Shown: positions 61,001-64,000 of the stretch, piece by piece | Layout: each line of letters starts with the position of its first letter | How positions within the stretch are numbered: position 1 is the first letter of the stretch | DNA from: Vanilla planifolia | Lineage: Eukaryota; Streptophyta; Magnoliopsida; Asparagales; Orchidaceae | Direction: 5' to 3' | NCBI GenBank assembly: GCA_023846275.1 | Contig: CM043877.1 | Span: 18,706,607-18,770,606, forward strand | DNA: 64,000 bases | Made by a program: the position numbers and the translations under genes | The notes under the pieces: model-generated | The model's database searches: none | Told to the model about the DNA's origin: nothing | What the model saw: the letters and a program-made list of their open reading frames with translations, nothing else

Positions 61001-64000
61001 GTAAGCTTTGGTCAACCTAAAACAACTTTAATTTTAGTAAGACCTAAGATGAAAATCTCAAATATAAAAATTTGATGAAAAGGACACATGTTTTTTTTAA
61101 TTGATATATAACTTTTTCCACCATTAGACTACAATAACCTCATTAATATGATTGTGTGAAAACTTTCGAATGACCATGTGCTGAATTTTCATTTAGAAAA
61201 AGAGCAAGTTTTTCAATTAATAGTTGAAACACATGGTTTATCTTTGGGTTTGTTGGAAGACAACCAACTATTTATAAAGGTTATTTTCAAACTCATTAAC
61301 ATATAAATGTCTATCAAGTACTAATGAAATTTTGATTAGTCTAATGTTAAAAGTTAAATATAGTGTTAGAATCTTGAAATGTTATAAGTGACTCTTATAG
61401 GTTTAGGATTTTGGATTGATTGATTCATTTAAGGTATATTAGACCTAATGTTGCCCCGCCTCCCCCTCCTCTTCCAAGTGATATCTCTATTAAAAGTGTC
61501 TCATGTCAACTATTTCTGAGATCGATCTTGGAAAACACCACTTTAATCATCTTGTCTATCATTTTGTTAATACTAGGCATAAGAAATCCATATTTTGAGC
61601 TTTTTGGATGGCACGTTAGTTTACATACGTAAGCTACAACCATTCTTCTTTGGAGTAGGAAGAGTAGTTATATTGAATTGAGGTATACTTTCTTGTATAA
61701 AACCTGCATTGAATAAGTTGTACGTCAAAAATTAGGTACATGTTACCACTTTTTAGATAATCTTTATTACCTTGATACTAAAAGTTAGATAATACCTATG
61801 AAACTTTTGGTAATCATTTTTTAAGAAAATCCTTGGACTTTATAATTATTAAAGCATTTTCTATATCTAAATAATTGTAGGGTTGGTTGAGTTATCATTT
61901 TTTGTTAGATAATTTTGTTAGATTATTATAATATCTTGGTCATTGCAAAAAACGTCAAGGCAATAGAAGAGTGGTTCTTTTGGCCTAACATTAAAATCAT
62001 TGTTGTTGATATTGTCTCTAGATGTAGAATTTGCATCATTGCTAAGAACATCACATACAACTTTGGATTATATATACCCCTTTTTTTTTTGCTAGTACAA
62101 CTTTGAGAAAAACTCATAGATTTTGTTCTAGGATTATTTTGCATCCCTTGATGTAATAACACAATCATGGTTGTTATAGATTAGTATTCAAGATGACCCA
62201 TTTTATATTGTGCATGAAAATATCCAATGCCTCGTGAGTAGTTAACTTTTTCTTGCTTAGATTTTCAAACTTTGCACATATTAACAATGAGGTATATAAT
62301 TCACATGCTAATTTAGTAAAATTTAGAGTCCTATTTACCAAGAAAGGTTATGATGATTTTTGTTAAACTATAATAGTTGCTCTTTGCAATTGCTAAAAAG
62401 TTGCAAGTGCATGGTTTCAATCCCTTTTCACGTATTGAGGATGGTAGGAAATCTTTTAAATATGGTATTAGGACAATGTTCATTGCCTCTAACTTGGTTG
62501 CATACAAGGAGCCTACCTTTATCTTGAGTGATTCCTTCAACCTCAATATCATAAAAGAGGGTTTTCATCATTAAATGTCTACTTCCGCACCTTGAGGGCA
62601 AAACTGAGCAAACCAAGGATATCCTTGGTGATTGTAGGATATTTACTTGACATCATGACTATCAAAAAAATCCTGTTCAAAGAACTGCCTAATAACAGGG
62701 AAGACTTGGATTCCTAGATTACAACTGCAAAGAAAATGATGTGGGATGGGATCGACAAAGTCCTTGGTGCCACGAAAGAGGCTTTTGTCCACACATAGCA
62801 TAAGTTAAAATTTGAATTAGATAAATTTTTTCAATTTCATTTAATGCATTTTTCATGGATGAAATTTCTAAGCAATTTTAAAATTCAAATTTCATATATT
62901 AAGCTTTCAAAGTGTATTTTTTCTGGAATTTTAACTGCTGCAATTAGTGGTTTTTAAAGACAGTTTCTAAAATTTCAAACTTTCATTTCTGGTTAAGTTA
63001 TTTTGCATGGATTTTAGAATGCCAAAAACTTTCTAACTATTAATCCAAATTTGATGTTTGAAGTACTTCTGAGAACTAGAAGTAATGCATTGTGAAAACA
63101 TGATGAAGATGGGATTTAAACTATTGGGACAGTAATTACATCTCACTCAAATTTGATGTCCCAGCATAAACTAATTTCAGACTTCGGCAAATTTCTGAAA
63201 TTTTTGTTTATGGAGGAGTTTTAATTAAAGTTGCAACTTCATTACTTTAATCTACTTGGAGTTAAATAACAACAAAGTTCTGCTTTAGAAAGTATAGTTG
63301 AAGGTCTTTCAAAACCTGTTGTTATCAAAATAATGTTAAATTAAAATAACCATGAAGCTTGCTGTTGAAAACACACTAAGCCTATGGACGAGCTTGGAAA
63401 ATAAAGGCTCAGGCACATATAGATTTTGGGTTATTTTTAAGGCTTAGAAAAGCTTTCATGGAAACTTTTGACAATCAAACAAAAGCCACTGATTTTGAGT
63501 TTTGAGTAATGGACTAACAATCTTAGTTTTGATTTCTCTAAATAGCAATTAGAATTGTTATACTAATATTCTAAATATGGCTAATCATAGCTTCTAGCAA
63601 ACTTCCAACAGATGCAAGAAGGAAACTAGCAATAGCTAAGAAATTCCTAGTTAAACTCTAGTAACAAAAACTTAGCCTCATACCAAGCTGCTTAGTTGTA
63701 TCTTTTAATCCAAGATGAATTCAAGCCTTAGATAAGCTCTTAGCACCTCACAAAGGAGGGTTGGTAAGATATTACACACTTCACGATGAACCAAGTTTGA
63801 CATCAATAGCAAGAAATCTTCATTAAGTTTCTTCCAAATTGAGTACAAATTTTTTATAGGCCTAGGACTAATAAGATAAGAGCAACAAAATGATGAATGT
63901 TAAGTTGGTAAACTTACAAGTTGATTGCCCTAGGCATCATCCAATCACTTGGGGCAGTTTCAACTAACCGCCACATGCAACGACCTTGATCATACAAGGT
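58047..64000. other. CK2 alpha intron 1 (incomplete, at least 5.95 kb)
   Basis: The first few hundred bases keep moderate GC; then AT-rich sequence without coding exons. It includes the chromovirus relic at 61880-62770. I recognise nothing in 58350-61850 or in 62800-64000. Short frames here (for example 61420-61632 with a PPPPPLP run) have no domain support. Confidence 0.75.
61880..62770 (+). pseudogene. chromovirus (Ty3/gypsy) integrase-chromodomain relic
   Basis: The plus strand reads, with stops and shifts, EEWFFWPNIKIIVVDIVSRC near 61960 (integrase zinc region, usual YYWPNMKRDVEKFVRRC), GLYIPLF near 62065 (usual NTGLYTPLP), IDFVLGLF near 62115 (usual MDFVLGLP), FIASNLVAYKEPTFILSDSF near 62480 (usual TFNVSDLVAYKEPT), and KTEQTKDILGDCRIFT and HDYQKNPVQR near 62600-62680. 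The last two match the start of a chromodomain (QIEDILDDRVISTR..YQKFLVRW). The middle of the integrase core is lost. Same sense as the CK2 alpha gene. Confidence 0.75.

Overview
This is nuclear DNA of a flowering plant. It holds two spliced nuclear genes, AT-rich intergenic sequence and many LTR retrotransposons in different stages of decay. Protein details (CK2 alpha starting [21 protein letters not shown]4 starting [13 protein letters not shown]) and the transposon types would fit a monocot, but I cannot name the species from sequence alone.

Layout. (1) 1-6262: the 5' part of a well-preserved Ty3/gypsy retrotransposon on the minus strand. It has a 2989-bp CpG-rich LTR, an exact initiator-Met tRNA primer site, and a gag-pol frame open from its ATG at 3114 to the window edge. 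(2) 6263-13490: AT-rich intergenic DNA with a very decayed Ty1/copia-like gag trace and otherwise no gene. (3) 13598-37796: the complete TAF4 gene (TFIID subunit 4) on the plus strand, with 15 coding exons, 958 codons and introns whose phases all agree. Its three large introns (about 7.1, 6.5 and 6.4 kb) hold a Ty3 pol relic, a PIF/Harbinger DNA transposon with recognisable ends, and several tandem duplications. (4) About 38.5-56 kb: a decayed Ty3/gypsy element on the plus strand with LTR, primer site, gag knuckle, protease, RT, RNase H, integrase, polypurine tract and second LTR. It is broken by an antisense LTR of the same family, lodged between RNase H and integrase. (5) 57961-58046: the first coding exon of casein kinase 2 alpha, also on the plus strand. 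Its first intron runs past the end of the window and contains a chromovirus integrase-chromodomain relic.

The two host genes are housekeeping regulators: TAF4 is a scaffold of the general transcription factor TFIID, and CK2 alpha is a constitutive Ser/Thr kinase. Nothing in the sequence shows that they are co-regulated; they are genic islands in a transposon landscape. I see no tRNA, rRNA, CRISPR array or bacterial-type operon. I found no clearly new biological system. The best leads are a candidate spliced leader and repeat arrays inside the young LTR, the modular ATCATA-rich LTR family, and a perfect 23-bp hairpin inside the Harbinger relic.
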